A DNA stretch of 64,000 nt from Gordionus sp. m RMFG-2023 (taxonomy: Eukaryota; Nematomorpha; Gordioida; Chordodea; Parachordodidae). This document shows, one piece after another, positions 38,301-53,300 of the stretch. The DNA is taken from the NCBI RefSeq assembly GCF_954871325.1, contig NC_088776.1:48068569-48132568 (forward strand). The letters are read 5' to 3'. The notes under the pieces are model-generated. The model saw nothing but the letters and a program-made list of their open reading frames with translations. It was not told the DNA's origin and ran no database searches. How positions within the stretch are numbered: the first letter of the stretch is position 1; each line of letters starts with the position of its first letter. The position numbers were made by a program, and so were the translations under genes.

Positions 38301-41300
38301 TAATTATATAAATTTAATTTTTTTTTTTTGCTATAACTTCATCGTTCATTAATAAGTAACTCGAAAATGTTTTAAAATTATTTATTTCTTACTCCCGTAT
38401 TTTATTCGAAACTACCAGTTAGTGTTGTTAAACGGCTAGATTTGAGTCGATTTTTAAAAAGGAATAATATTGCCTAAGCCTCGAGATTTTGTTAATAAAC
38501 CTTTGTGCCATCTATGAGCAAAATCTTATGGCTTGCATAATATTTTTCTGGATAAAATATTGAGTTAGCCGTTTTAAAAATTTGTCAAAATGGACCGTTT
38601 AACAATACTACTGCCAGTATCTAAAAAGATATATCTTCAGTGGAATAACAAAATTTTTAGTATTTGATTAATTTTACCAGTTTATAAGTGTTCAATGTAA
38701 AAATTTCGATATTATACCCTTCCCCCTCAGTAAATACCCCCCCCCCCCTCATATTATTAACATCAGAGTACAAAGAACCCTAAAACAATCATTATTTTAA
38801 AATAACTTGTAGCCCCGCCCCGTTTCAGTTTTTACCAATTTAATTAGTAAACTTTTTTTCTCTCTCCATTATTTTAAATTTACTAATAAAAGATTATACA
38901 GATTTAATTAATTTCATCATTTTGTTTTAAAGTTTAATTTTATTGACTCAAAATTTACTGGCTAAGAATATTATTTTCAAATTTATTTATAATATTATCA
39001 ATGGCAATAAACGCTATCTTGCGAATTAAATATAAAATTATATTTTTTTATTCTATTTAATTAAATTAAATATATTTGTTAATTTGTATTATTTTTATTT
39101 TAAGATCTATACATATTTTTATAACCGAGAAATTTCAAGTTTTTCATTAGTATTCTATATATGATTTAATTAGTAGTGTATATAACAATTATTTAGACTT
39201 AATTATATTATATTCTAAACATCGATGGACCACATCAAATAGAGGGTGCTAAATATGATTGCTAACCCATAGCCCAACCAAACATCAATAAATATTCTTA
39301 AAATATATTTAACTTATATATTTTTTTTTATAAAATATGGCAGTTAAAATTTTAAAATTTTTACATAAAATGTGATAAAAATGATTCCACGAGAAAAATG
39401 AATTTCCACATAATAAAGTTTTTAATATTGCAAATAAAAAAAACAATTCTTCAATCCTGAACCCTAAATTTAGAAGGTCGGGTGCTGATTTAGTAAAATC
39501 TTGAGGGTTGGAATTCGAACATTATCAAATTAAAGAAAAAATATTTTAATATAATTTTTTCATATAATTTAAAAATCATAAACTTACATTCTTACAAAAT
39601 AATAAATGTTACCTTTCGAGATCAAATCTTTAATATTAAGGTAACTATCCCTATTTCAATGGTAAATTAAAAATATCATCTTAATCACTTCTTTAGCATC
39701 ATTCGGGGAATTCGGCCTGGGAAAAATTTAAGATAAAAATTAATAAAACTAAATCAAATACCTGACATTAAGTCAGTACACTTAACTTAAAATACATCGA
39801 ACTCTTTAAATAAACATGTTATACTATTATAAACAAAAAATATTTATGCCGCCGGTACAATAAATTAGCTTTTACAAACAACACCATTTATACATTTTAT
39901 ACTCCCCCCCCCTCCCCATTTTTACAAAACACAAAACGGAGAAGAATTGACCCCATTTATACCGCTATCTTTAAGTAATTATTTCTTCCCCTATTATAAA
40001 AATGATCTCTAAATTTTTATAACTAAAAATAATGATTTTTCTAAATTTCCAAATATGTTCACCCCTTTTTAAATGGGGGAATAATTATACATAACTGTTT
40101 TCCAACACAATTATATGTGACAAAAAATATTAATATATGCAGATTAATTTTCCCTTAATTGATCCTCTTAAAGAAAGAAAGAAAAAGAAGTTAATTTTAT
40201 AGACTCGTTTATATTGTTAGAAAAGAAATAGAAACATAATTAATAGAGTATATAAATAATTTATAGTTGCAGAATTTGTAGTTTACTTACCCTGCATTCA
40301 CAGTTAACGCGAATTCGTGACGAATTTGTATGTTTCGCTGCTAATTCGTGCTATCAATAAATGCAGGGTTAAGCATTTGAAGTTTAGTTAAACTGTATAT
40401 TAATCCTACATATCTCGCTAACCTTTTTATTTTACTCTAATCTAGTTTAATATGGCGGTCTTAGAAATTTGTTGTTCCAGAACGAGGACAGACCCTTAAC
40501 CCTTTTAGCTACAGTCCACAGGTATCATTCAAATCTCAATGATAAGAAATTTACAAAAAACCTATTTTTATAGGACATTCGATCGGCCTCACAGATTTTA
40601 CTTTTTTACTAATCGAATTTACTACTTATCAAATTTTTTTTTTTTACTAATCAAATTATGTTATTAATAATCAATATTTTTCACTGATCAAAAAAAATAC
40701 CTACAAATTTTGTATTTAACAGGGATTCTATTCTATACTGACTAAATATCAATTTTATACTGGTAAAAATGATCAAAAAATCTAACGTTCCGCAAAATGA
40801 CGTTAGGTTTTAATCATCCGCCTTTAAATACTTACATATCCTTTCATCAGGCGAAACCCGGACCCGGTTCGATAATTAATTACTTAATATTATAAATTTT
40901 AACTAGTAAGTTTTTTTGGTTCCATATATAACTCCTGCTGCATCTTTGAGGTCAGGGTTAATTTACGAGAAATTTTAAATAGCGAAGCAAGCGCAATTAA
41001 TAAAATATAGAATATATTATATATTTTGGACAGCAGAAAAAGAATATAAATTACCCACTTAGCTCCTCTCACCTGTTAAAAATTTAGAAAATTCTCACAT
41101 ATTTTTTATTCGCGCTATTTTGGCTGGTAAAACAGGCTTGATTCAGCACATTTACAATCTTATTAAATTAGGGTCTATAAAAGATCGAATCATATAATTC
41201 TATAATTGATTTCTTTTCTTACTTTTTAAATCGATTATTTTAAAATTTTAAATTTCAGTTGTAAATTTTTGTTCCTATTAAAGAAAAGGAAGCATAATAT

Positions 41301-44300
41301 TGATATAATATCAAATCAATATTCCAAATTCAAAATAATATTATAAAATAATTATAATTAATTTGAAAAATATTTTAATTTTTATTATTTCAATTTTTAA
41401 TATAAATATGCTCTTCTTGACTCTTTATTTCATGTTTTATGTTTTCCCCACTTTTACTATTTTAAATAAATATTCTATATTTTATACATTGTATTTTATC
41501 CCTAAGCCAATGATGATTTATTTCCTACCCGCTTTTTACCCCCTACTCACCTCTATCTTATCTTCTAGCCCCCCTCTCATTAAATCAAATTTGGCATTAA
41601 AAATTAATCAAAATCAAAACTATCCCCCCCCCCCCCCATCCTCCACCCCCACATAATACACTTCATAACTTGCCCCCCTCCCCTAATTTCCTAATTTTTG
41701 ACAATCTTGCGTCATGTGCTCCACCCCATTCCAGTGGTATAAAGAAATTCAACTTATTTATTTATTTTCTTTAATTTTTTGGTTTTTATTTAAAAAATTT
41801 TAAAATAGTGTTGTTTGGTGTTTTACTTCTTATTTTTTAAAATATGTTGTTTATCAGATTATTTAAGCGGAAATTAAAAATCGACACAATAGAATCAATG
41901 ATAAGAATTAGATCCCGAAATTATTTTTTTTAAACAAAAAGCATTTAATTTTTTTGGTTTTAAAATCGATAAATTTATTACCGACTTATAATATAAAAGA
42001 TCATATTTGAGAAAGAGACGAGAGGTGAAAATAAAAAAAGAATCTTCTTTAATAATCCAATTAGAAAACAATATTAATTATGATCACGCAGAGAATCTGA
42101 GAATTGAGTGTCATATGATTGATGAAAAATCAATATTCGAAAATTAATATGGAAATTAATATTACATATCAAAATAAACCCTAGCCACAATAACCATAAT
42201 CTTACTTACCCTGCATTCATAGTTAGCGCGAATTTGCGGCGAAGTATACATATACATAAAAATTTAGCAAATTTTGTATACTTCACCGAGAATATCGTGC
42301 TAACATTTTAATAAACATTTACTCGAGCTACCATGAATAACTGTTTATTTAATCAATATTAAATATTAATTTTCGGCATTTTCATGTGTATATCGGAAAT
42401 TTTCGGATTTTTTGAAGGCTTGTATTTTTTTCTAATTTACTTTCAAAATGATGTTTATTAAATAATCACTATGATTTGAAGCATAGTATATACCTATTTT
42501 TTCATATCCGACCCGATCCGATAAAAAATCTCTAAAAAGTTCGTCCGACCCATTTGATTCGAGAATTTTTTTATATATTCAAGTCTGATCCTACCCAAAT
42601 TTTATTTTAGAATTATGTTTGAATCCATTCCAATCCAATTCGCATTTTTTTTTTATTTAGAACTGTTTAAAAATAGTATGCGATATTTCAACGAAATGGG
42701 GATTTTTTTTATAAGGTTGAAAGGATAATAAATAATTTTACAGTTATTTTTGAAAATGATATTTATAAAAAAATTTAGACAATATAATTTATATATCGAT
42801 CCAATCTGAAGAATCTTCTAAAATCAAGCTCCGAATTGGCCTGAGTCCGGGGCAGACATCTGTGTTTGGTCTGTTCGGATTCGTATTTGTCTGTACAGGG
42901 CATTAAATCATATATAAACAATGATAAAGTCACCTAATTAAAATAATTGATGACCAGCTTTGATTATAAACAATTTATCTAAAATATAGCTCATTGTGTT
43001 TAAAAAAAAATTTTTTTCACGGATTGAATTTAATTTTTAAATACTATTACATTGGAATTAATTCTATTATGATATATGTATCGTGATTATGGTTCAACCC
43101 AAGGAAATTGTCTTTATAACACGTTTATATTTAAATTTATATTCGCTTATTTATAATCACATAAAACTGTCAGATATGACATTCATTTTTATTAAAACTT
43201 ATTTTAATGTATCTTGACTCTAATACATATCCCGTAAATCTTTAATTAACTCTAAGTAATATCTTTCTTATCCTTAATTCTCCACTTCCTTACTTCACAT
43301 ACTTGTTTAATTTTGAATATATTTCATCCAATTAAAAAATCTCCTTCAATAGAACATTCTTTGAGTTGAGCTATTGGTTCCATGTCAATTCAGCGAAACT
43401 TTTATTGCGAAACACTTTTTCGCGAAACTTTTATCGAGAATGAATTTTAACGATTATGACAATTATCACTTTTCTATGGTACATCTTCATGAAATTTTAA
43501 TTTAACATGTTAACAATCTATATTTTTACCCATTTACGTTAAAAAAATTTAAAAAAGTTTAAAAATATGATTATGATAATTGTCACTTATCTAGGGTACA
43601 TCTTCACTGTGTTTTATTTAAACATACTAGCAATACTTATTTTAACGCATTTTGGTCAAAAAAAATCAAAATACTTTAAAAATAACGATATGACAATTGT
43701 CACTTTTCAATGGTAGATCTTCATGAAATTTTAATTTAGCATGTTTACAATCTAAATGATATTTTTACCCTTTTGAGTCAAAAAATTTCAAAAATCTTAA
43801 AAATAACGAATATGACAATTGTCACATTAGAATATTATCCTTAAAAAGATCATAAAATAACATAAATAAGTTAAATATAAATATTTTAAAAAAAATATTT
43901 AGCCACCTCTTTTAATTTACTTAAGAAATTGATAATTTTACAAAAATGATAAAAAAGCTATAAAAGATTTCACCTAAAAATTGTATATTTATAATAAATT
44001 TCACAAAAGAATTCCTTAAAAAAGATATATTTACAAAGAAGATTTAAAATTTTTATCATAATTTGTTCATAAATTTTTTTGAACTTAAATAAATATTTTT
44101 TACTAAAAATCTTGGGCGTGAAAATCACTAATAAATTGTAACAAAAATAATATTACAATAGCAGTAGCATATCATTTTTTAATAATAAATAATATGTTGT
44201 TTGTTTTCTTTTAAATAAATGCATTCGCAATATATTTATTGTTTCGCGGTAATGCGCTCGCGATAATGACTTCGCGCAAACATATTCGCGATAAAAAATT

Positions 44301-47300
44301 CGCTGTAAAATGTTCGCGTATAATGTTTCGCTAAAATGTATTCGCTCTAATAAATTCGCGGTTAAGGTTTCGCGGAAATAAATTTGCGACAATGGCTTCG
44401 CGAAATTGTTTTCGCTATAAATGTTTCGCGGAGATAAATTCGCAGAATTGGTTTCGCGATTTTACCTTCGTTATAAAAACTTTTCGCGATAAACGACATT
44501 CGCGATAAAAGTTTCGCTGAATTGACCTGATACTGTGAGCTATTATCATTCTAACATTATACATTTTAATTAATAATGAACATACAGACCATGGTCCTAA
44601 ATAAAAAGACCTTTTTATGTTGTTTTTACCTAATTTAATCCTTGTTTATTGGGACTATAAGTAAAATGCTTCTTTAATAAACTTATGGTTTTTCATACAG
44701 CTAAAATAAAAATGAACTAAAAATTCACAAAAACCAAAATAACTCCTCATAAAAATTAACAAAAAATACAATATACTAAAATAGGTAAAATATTATATTA
44801 CGGACCGTAAAATATAAAAAGGCTTGTCCAGATTGTGGTCCTCAGAAAGATTTCATTGCTAATTAACAAATGTAAATTTTTCTTACCATTTACCGTATTA
44901 CCGGACCCTAAAAGGCTCAGGCTCGATTACAGCGCCTTCACTACTGTCATAGTAGCTGCGCCATTGTTATCCTAAGAATAAAACTTTATGAAAATTAGGC
45001 TATCTAATTTAAAGAAAAATATATAATCAATTATACCACATATTTATTTCAATAAATTTCACAAAAATATATTTAATATTCAATCGATTATTTTTTAAAC
45101 GCAAAAGACAATATCAAACTATATAATACTTTTTACAATTGTAATCTTAAAAATTAAAAAAGATTAATTTTTATTTTGTAATTTTATATTTCCAGGGTTA
45201 AATGAAATGTTATTGTAATCCGATATTACTATTTTGATATACTCGACAACGCATTATTACAAATGAGATCACCCCATTAAAATGACGTGCGCTGTCATTT
45301 ATCATTTAAGAATGCTAAATATCAATTTTTTCTATTTAAGCGTGCTTAAAAGGAGGATTATATTTTATTGGTATGTTTGAAAAAAGGAAAGAATGCCTCC
45401 CACACACTACAGATATTTTTACTATCTCCGCGCTTAATATAAATTAAAGCTAAAAGAAAATTGATTTTAACTAGCTAAATTAGATTGAATTCCATATAAA
45501 AATAAAATGTGTTATTATTCATCCTCACGTTCAGAAGCTTGGTTCCTCCTAGCAACACCGCTTGTAATAGTGGTTTTAGGCGAGTTTCCTAATAATATCA
45601 TAGGCGTACTTTAAAAAATTTAAGTAAAATAACTTGATTTTTTTTTGAAAACAAGAGGCACCAATCATATATATTCTAACAAAAATAGGTTTAATTGCTA
45701 AAAGATACAAAAAGTCCTGTTTTCATTTAAAAAAAAAGATAAAATCATCATAACCATAGCCAGGGTTTTCCTAAGGTGAGAGAGATTTTGGACATTTCTC
45801 CTCAAATATTTTATTGGAGGGTTAGGCCCGCTTTTTTTGCGGGCCATTAGCTGAATAATACATTTTTAAAAATAATTTTGGTCTTAAAGATTTTAAGATT
45901 AAAAAATTATTATTTTAGATATATATTTTTAAAAATATATTGTAGGAGAATAATTTTTTTTATTAAAATACTATTTACGGAAACGGCAAATTTGTCAAGG
46001 GGGATTTCCATACCTCTTGAGCTACGCTACCCCTATATCAAATCGTTTGTAATAATATATGATAATTAAATAAATCTTATCGGATCGGATCGGATGTCAT
46101 ATTCTTATTTTATATATAATTTTTTGACAAAATAAAACCTTATTGTACCTTTATCTCATTTTTATTGTAAATACAAAAAAATATATATAATGACATCACG
46201 AAATACGAACAAGATGAACCCGAATCGGTAAATAATAAAAATGTTATACAAAAACATATATATATAACCCAATTTTAAACTTCATTAAAAATTAAATAAA
46301 ATATAAAAAAAATACTCATAAAAATTTTATATAACATATTATATATATACTTAAACAACAACTCTTATTTGTATAAGTCGTTTAACATTTTTTTGGAATG
46401 TTATTTGAAGGTGGGGGGGGGGGGGTTCGAAAGAAACTTAATTATTATTATCACAAATTATTTAGAGGTTCTTCGAATCAATAATGTTGTTGTGCGTTTT
46501 GAATAAACAAACAAAGACTAACTAAAATCAAAATTTAAAATACCATGGGGGGCGGAGATCAAGATCCGCTACCAAGGAACTTTTCATTTGAGCCGGAGGG
46601 GGCCTTAAACTTTTGAATCAAACTTAACTTATATTCATTTTTATTAGTGTTGTTAAACGGCTCGTTTTGAGCCGATTTTTAAAAACGGCTAACTCATTAT
46701 TCCATCCATAAAAATATTATGCAAACCTGAAGATTTTGCTCATAGAAGCAACAAAGGTCTAGACATATATAAACGAAATCTCGAGGCTTAGGCATAATTT
46801 TTCTGGCTAATATATTGAGTTAGCCGTTTTAAAAAATCGGCTCAAAACGAGCCGTTTAACAACACTAATTTTTATTGATTAATACACAAAATTTAATGGC
46901 CGAAATTGTCCGAAATTCATAAAAGATTATATATTGTGCTGGAATACATTTCCGGTTAAATCGGATTCTTTTAAATTTAAAACCCCCTGAGAAATTTCCG
47001 AATGCCCGATGGATTCCGTATCCCTATACGAATACAACAAGCTCTTAAGTGCAGATATAGTATTACTTTTTTTTCACGCCCGACCCGATAATTTAAAAAA
47101 AATTTGTTCGACCAATTCAAATCCAAGTATATTATTTATTTATTTCTTTTGTCAAAGATCTAACCCCAATCCTAAAATTTATTTAGAAATAGGTTCTAAT
47201 CCTATTTTTTAAAAATATTTGACTGTTGAAAAATTAAGGATATTTTAAATGAAAACGGGAATTGAAAAGAATATTTTTTTAAAAACAAATCAGAAGGGAA

Positions 47301-50300
47301 GCAAAAATAATTTAAAATTATATCCAGCTTCGAGTTCCTTTCTAATACGAAATAAATATTAAAATCCGAATTCGCTTTGGTGGGATTCTCGATTTGGTCC
47401 TTGCTTAGTTAAATATACTCTTAGAAAATAATTGATTGCCATCTAATCCAATGAAAGGGAGTTGATTCAAATTCATATCATACTAATTTTACTTTTCATT
47501 TCATTAATTTTTTTACCAATTAGAAATAAAGATAATTTTTATTTTAATTTATTATACTGGAGCAACATCAGTAATTTTATGCATTTTAAATGTGACAAAA
47601 TTTTGAAAGGGGGGGGGGTGATACATTTTTGGAGGAGTCAAACCCTGAGATAGGAATTTTTTTTAGTTATGACCAGAGTTGGGCAGGTTCTCAAAATAAA
47701 TGAATCTTGATACAGATTCTTTGTAAAAAAAATATCTTAGATAGATAGATATCTTAGTTACAAATATTCGCGGTACTGGCCAACTCTGGCTATGACTTTG
47801 GCAGCGTTGGCGAAAGAATTTGATATCACATTTCACGTTAACCTCGAAAATCCTAAAACTAACAAATTAATTATATATTAATATTAACATCTATTTCTTT
47901 TTATAAAGATGGCATTGAAAATTAAATTTCTGATCAATTAGATTAATCTAATAATAAAAATATACATTTAATAAAATAATTATCCTTTGTTTTTTTTTAA
48001 ACATTATTTCCAATAAAAATGCTATAAAATAATGAAACTTTTTTTTTGATTTTAAGGGAATATTATATTTGCCAAAATTAATTTTTTTGATTTAAAATAA
48101 TATACGAATTATTGTCAATAAATAATATTATCATCGATTAATCTTAATTAAATTTTAAAAAATAAATTTCAAATCTGTCTAAAAAAAAATATATTGTTAA
48201 AAAATACACCTCGCAGGTTAATTAATTATCAAACATTAAAGAAAATATTCATCCTTTTTTTCGTTAGAAAACAATGAATATTATTACATTTTTGTTTTAT
48301 AAAAATTGTCATTGCCGCATTTTGGTCAAAAATTTTCAAAATTTCTATCCCTAATTTTTTAGTTTTATGCAAAGGGAAATTTATAAAAAGTTAATTAGAG
48401 TTATATGAAAATGAAACCTTTAAAAAAAATGGAAAGAAAAACCCTAAAAATGAATATATTATTAAATTTAAATGGCGAAAAAATAATAGCTAATTCATAG
48501 GTAGATTAAGGGATAAATTTTGTTACATAAAAATGGTAGAAGGGCGGCGTCCCGACAAAATTATTTCAAATATTTTAAGAAATCACTAAAAAATTCTTAG
48601 AAATGGGGATTATAAAAATTATTAATTAAAAATAATAAAACGATAAATAAAAATATGTTTTATTTGATCTAAACTAAAATTTGAGCTAAATAACTCAAAT
48701 CAGGTTAGATATGACCACCTTACCCCGGGTTTGAAGTGAATGGCACTTCTCATATATGTTAAAACTAGCTTGTAAACTAAGACAGATCGAACTTTAGGTT
48801 TTTTTTAAAATTCATTAGCTTGGATGATGAGGATATCATAAGTATATAGTTTTATAAGACAGAGGACAAATTTTTTTACTACAAACCTGAAAAATACTGT
48901 TCATATGACCAGGGTCTCTCCTACATGTTATAAAGGCCTGATGTGAGCTAGGGTTAATATATAGGCGATGAGCTAGAGTTATATATATATTTTACTGATA
49001 CTAGGTATGAGCTAAGAACCTAATGCTGGCTAGTTTAGTAGTTAGTATATGAGATCATTGGTAGATATATTTTCCTGATACTATAAACTAAAGCCAAATT
49101 TCATATTCTTTATAGTAGGCTAAATCTAATTTCCTACTTTCGTTCGATAAATTAGTTAATTTTTCTAGCGCACCGTATATCATGTTATATAGTACATGAA
49201 ATTTTAAAAGTTAGTCTACAGTTTTTTTGCCCATATTGTTTTTTTAGACTTCATTTTTATAGGATTAAAAAAACATCAAAAAGGCATTTTTTATTCATTG
49301 TCTTTTTGTTCCATTACATTTATGCCCGAGGCACGAACACAATTTTGGCTAGAATTATAATTGATATTGTCAAGTTTAGATTTGTCATGATATAATAGAT
49401 AATTTTTATTTGACCTCATTTTTATATGAAAATATGCTAAAACATACATTATAGCCTTCGCCTCCTTAATAGTTCTATTATCGATCACAGTGACTATGAT
49501 AACATCAATGTCTATGTCAGCCATATGCACCAATGGGGAAATCAAAGGAGGTTCAATAAAAAAAATTTAAAAATAAATAAAATATTTTTTTATTTAACAC
49601 GTGAACACGTCGAATTTTAAAAAATTTATTTAGTACGCTCATACCATCGGAACAAGAAACGATAAGATTATAATTTTTTTTTAAAAAACTAAAATAAAAA
49701 TAATTAAGCCCTAAAAAAATTTTGGTTTCATTATGAAGCGAAAGTAGAAAGAAAGAAGTGTCAGTTCTTATTTTAAATAAATAGGGAAAGGGAAAAATCA
49801 TTTGTTTCCAAAAAAAAAACTAATATCTAATTGAATGAAAGTAAATTTTTGTTAAATAAAACAATTTTATAGGAGGGGCCTATTTTATGATATCCAGGAG
49901 TTTGGGGCCCGAATTCGGAGGAGCTATCGGTATAATCTTCTCTCTCGCTAACGCTATCGCAGTGTCTATGAATGTGGTGGGATTGGCGGAAACCGTAGTT
50001 GATATGATAAATGTAATAATTTTTTTTAAAAAAATATTATTTAATATAAAGTTTCCATCATTTTTTAATATTTCTACAATAGAGGTAATTTTTTTTAGCT
50101 TGATTTATTAAATAAAACATTTTATCATAAAATTTAAAAAAAAACAAAATAATTAAAGGACCATGCTGGGACACTGTATGGCATAAGTTCCATTAACTGG
50201 ATAAGAATAGTTGGTTGCGCTGCAGTAATACTTTTACTGGTTATAGCGATGGCTGGTATGGAATGGGAATCAAAGGTTGAAAAAAATACTTATTTTTAAT

Positions 50301-53300
50301 ATGAATAATATTAAAATATGCTAATTTTTTTGAATTAAGAAGTTAAATTTGTTTTTCTATATTTGTTCAAAATTTTCAAAATATATTTAAAATTTTTTAT
50401 ATAAACAACTCAACATAACATAATTTTATAAATATAGCACAAAAATAAAAATGAAGTTTTATAATTGTATACTAATGTTACAATAATCTTTCAATAAATT
50501 TTACAATTAATTAATTTTACAAAAACCACTTATATGGACCTAATAAAAATAATGAATAAATAAATAATTTTATCTAAATGAAATTTTTCGACATCAAATT
50601 TTTAATAATATGTGATAACATACTTCAATTTAACAAATCTTCTTTATGATTTTCTTAACATAGTCAAGAATTCTGTCTGGTAAAATTTAAAGATATGAAA
50701 AAAATGTAGGGTAGGCCTTGTTCTCGAAAAAAATGAAAAAGTAAAAAAAAACATAACCAAAAATAACAGTAAACAAAAAACGAGAATAAGATACGAAAAA
50801 TAACAATGCCACCAAATACTTAAAACAAATCAAAATATGGTGTTCTAGTACAAAAGTTGTTTAGTCTTGATTAAAAAGCAAGAGGTATCAAAATTAAGTC
50901 ATACCAGGACACAATCGTACAATTTAACTTAAAACAAAAAGGATTTATAATTTTTATACCATAATTTTTTTTTAAAAGAACTTTCCGACACTTACAAACA
51001 CAAATATTATATCATGCGTTCAGGGTTATAAAATTTACAAGCTACTTAAATGTCAAATAAATTATTTTTTTTTAAACAAAAAATTTCGAGTTTGACATGA
51101 TTACAGAACGAATTATTATTATTTTTTATAATAAATTACTAAATTACTATATTATTTATTATTTTAAACCATCAACTAGTGTTATTATAAAAGGCACGAT
51201 TTGGGTCTATTTTAAAAATGGTCCGATTAAGATTTTGTCCAAAATAATACCATCTACTGGAGATTTTGCTCATAATGGCAAAAAGGTTTGGCCCTCTAGT
51301 TGCCAAATCTCGAGACTTACATAATATTATTTTGCCTAAATCTTAATCGGGAACTTTTTAAAAATCGACCCAAATCGAGCTTTTTAATAAAACTACAATC
51401 ATCAATTTATATGCTTATAATTACATAAAAGGCTCAAATCGTGTTTTTACTGATCATCCTACTCTCTTTCATAAATTATTTCTTGGGATCTTTGATGCCA
51501 CCCACCTTATACAAAGAGGCCAGGGGCTTTGCCGGATATCGAAGTATATAAGGATATTATTTGAACTCTAAAGAAAAAGAAGCATTATAATAATTTTGAT
51601 AGTTTTGGAAAATTTTCCTAAAAAATTAATTTAGTCAGGTCTGAACTTCAGGGCCGTGCTAAGAATTTTGACGGCCTGGAGCAAAAATTAATTCGGCGAA
51701 TTTTTAAAAACCACCAATTATATTACCTTAAAGGCCATTTCCAAAAGTTGTTTCTTTTCAAGACTGTTTCCTAGTCACGTATCAAGCAATATTTTTCTTA
51801 TTAAGAATTAAAGTAGGATAATAATTTGTGGGAATTTTTTTACATGAGTGAATATATTTAAATTTACTCTTGTCGTATCAGATTCAGACGCTATTTAATC
51901 GTTAATATAAAAATAGACGATTTTTATATTTATTAGCAATTAAATGGCGGCTAATTTATAATATTATTCAAATTGTTTCACCAAATTTATTAAACTACTT
52001 CGTTTGGGAATGCAAAATATTTGCTCAGGAAACCATAAACATGACTTGTTTGGAAATGGCGTAAACTTTATAAAAATCATAAAATAATCACCTGGGTTCG
52101 TCATTTTTAAAATAAGATTCTAAAATAAGCAGCTTAGAAAATTAAGCAATATATGCAATTATTATAGCAAAATAAAAATAATTTGTGATAAATGACGGAA
52201 TTAGTTAATATTAAGCATAAATTATGTAAACATCTATAAATTTACTTTTAAATACATTAAAAACAAAAATTTGGCTGCTCTTAAAATGATTTAATTTTAG
52301 CAAAACTCTGCCCCTCTCCCTACTCTAAGCTGGACTTTAGCCTTAAACACATAACAAAAAAATGTTAGAAATGTTTTTTCTTTCTTTTTTTAAAGTACCA
52401 ATAAGGTATAAAGTGTTATCGTTTCTTTCAGTTATCAAATTTAGTATCAGGTCATTTCGGCTTTGCACCATATTAACCGACGCCTTAGCCGTTATGATTG
52501 ACTAATAAATCAGCTAAGCCGAATCCTTTCTCATTTACTCTTCCTAAAATAATTGTAAATATTATTATAACTTTTTTAAAAGTGTCCTTTATAATAATTA
52601 TTTAGATTACGAGCACTATGTTTTTAAAATATTTGAAAAAATACACTATTAAAAAAATATTTATTATATTAAATCACAAACGTTTTTTTTTTAAAAAAAA
52701 ATTTATTTTCCAAAAAAAAACTAAATATTTCAAGCGTATTTATTCAAAGAAAATTTTGTGTCCAGTTTCAGGGGAGAAACATTTTTTTCGATTTTCGCTA
52801 TTTACTTCCCATCCGCTACTGGTATCTTGGCCGGAGCTAATATATCTGGAGACCTTAAAGTTTAAATTTTCTTTAAAAATTATTATTTATAAAGTCACAT
52901 ATTTAAATATTAAAAATAAATATTACAAAATATTTGATATTATAATAAATTAATGTTATTTAAAAAAACACATATGTAAGTAATATTATAGAACTTGATT
53001 TTAAAGTTTTTAATATTTTGATTTATATTGTAAAGGTTGTTTAATCTGGATTATAACTAATTAACCATTTCGTTAAGAATCTATAAATATAAATAATATT
53101 GTGATATAATGTTCAAATAAATATCATGTAAAAAATACAGGGCCGTAGCCAGGAATTTTCACTTAGGGGGGCCAAGTGCTTACTTGGGGGGGGGGCACTA
53201 TTTTTTTAAAATCAAACAAATAATTACGCATTCATATAAATTTTTTCCTATTTTTATTAAAAATTTAGTAACAAAATAATACTATAATATGAATATACAA

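Larger units (their letters stand above)
43376..44535. mobile_element. 1.16-kb TIR element with 9-bp target duplication
   Basis: Terminal inverted repeats share GTCAATTCAGCGAAACTTTT on the left and its complement at the right. The 9-bp sequence TGAGCTATT flanks both sides (43367-43375 and 44536-44544). A 9-bp duplication suggests a Mutator-like (MULE) origin. The interior holds two internal tandem arrays and no transposase, so it is non-autonomous. It lies in SLC12 intron 3. Confidence 0.75.

Noticed and set aside
44153-44392. 79-residue repetitive protein
   Set aside because: Generated by translating a TTCGCG tandem array inside a transposon-like element.
47812-47850. Candidate SLC12 exon reading TLAALA
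   Set aside because: No continuation matching TM2; the true exon was found at 49455.
49291-49545. 84-residue minus-strand frame
   Set aside because: The opposite strand carries SLC12 exon 4 with clear homology, correct phases and splice sites.
52618-52953. 111-residue plus-strand frame
   Set aside because: Wrong frame over SLC12 exon 9; most of it is AT-rich low-complexity sequence.
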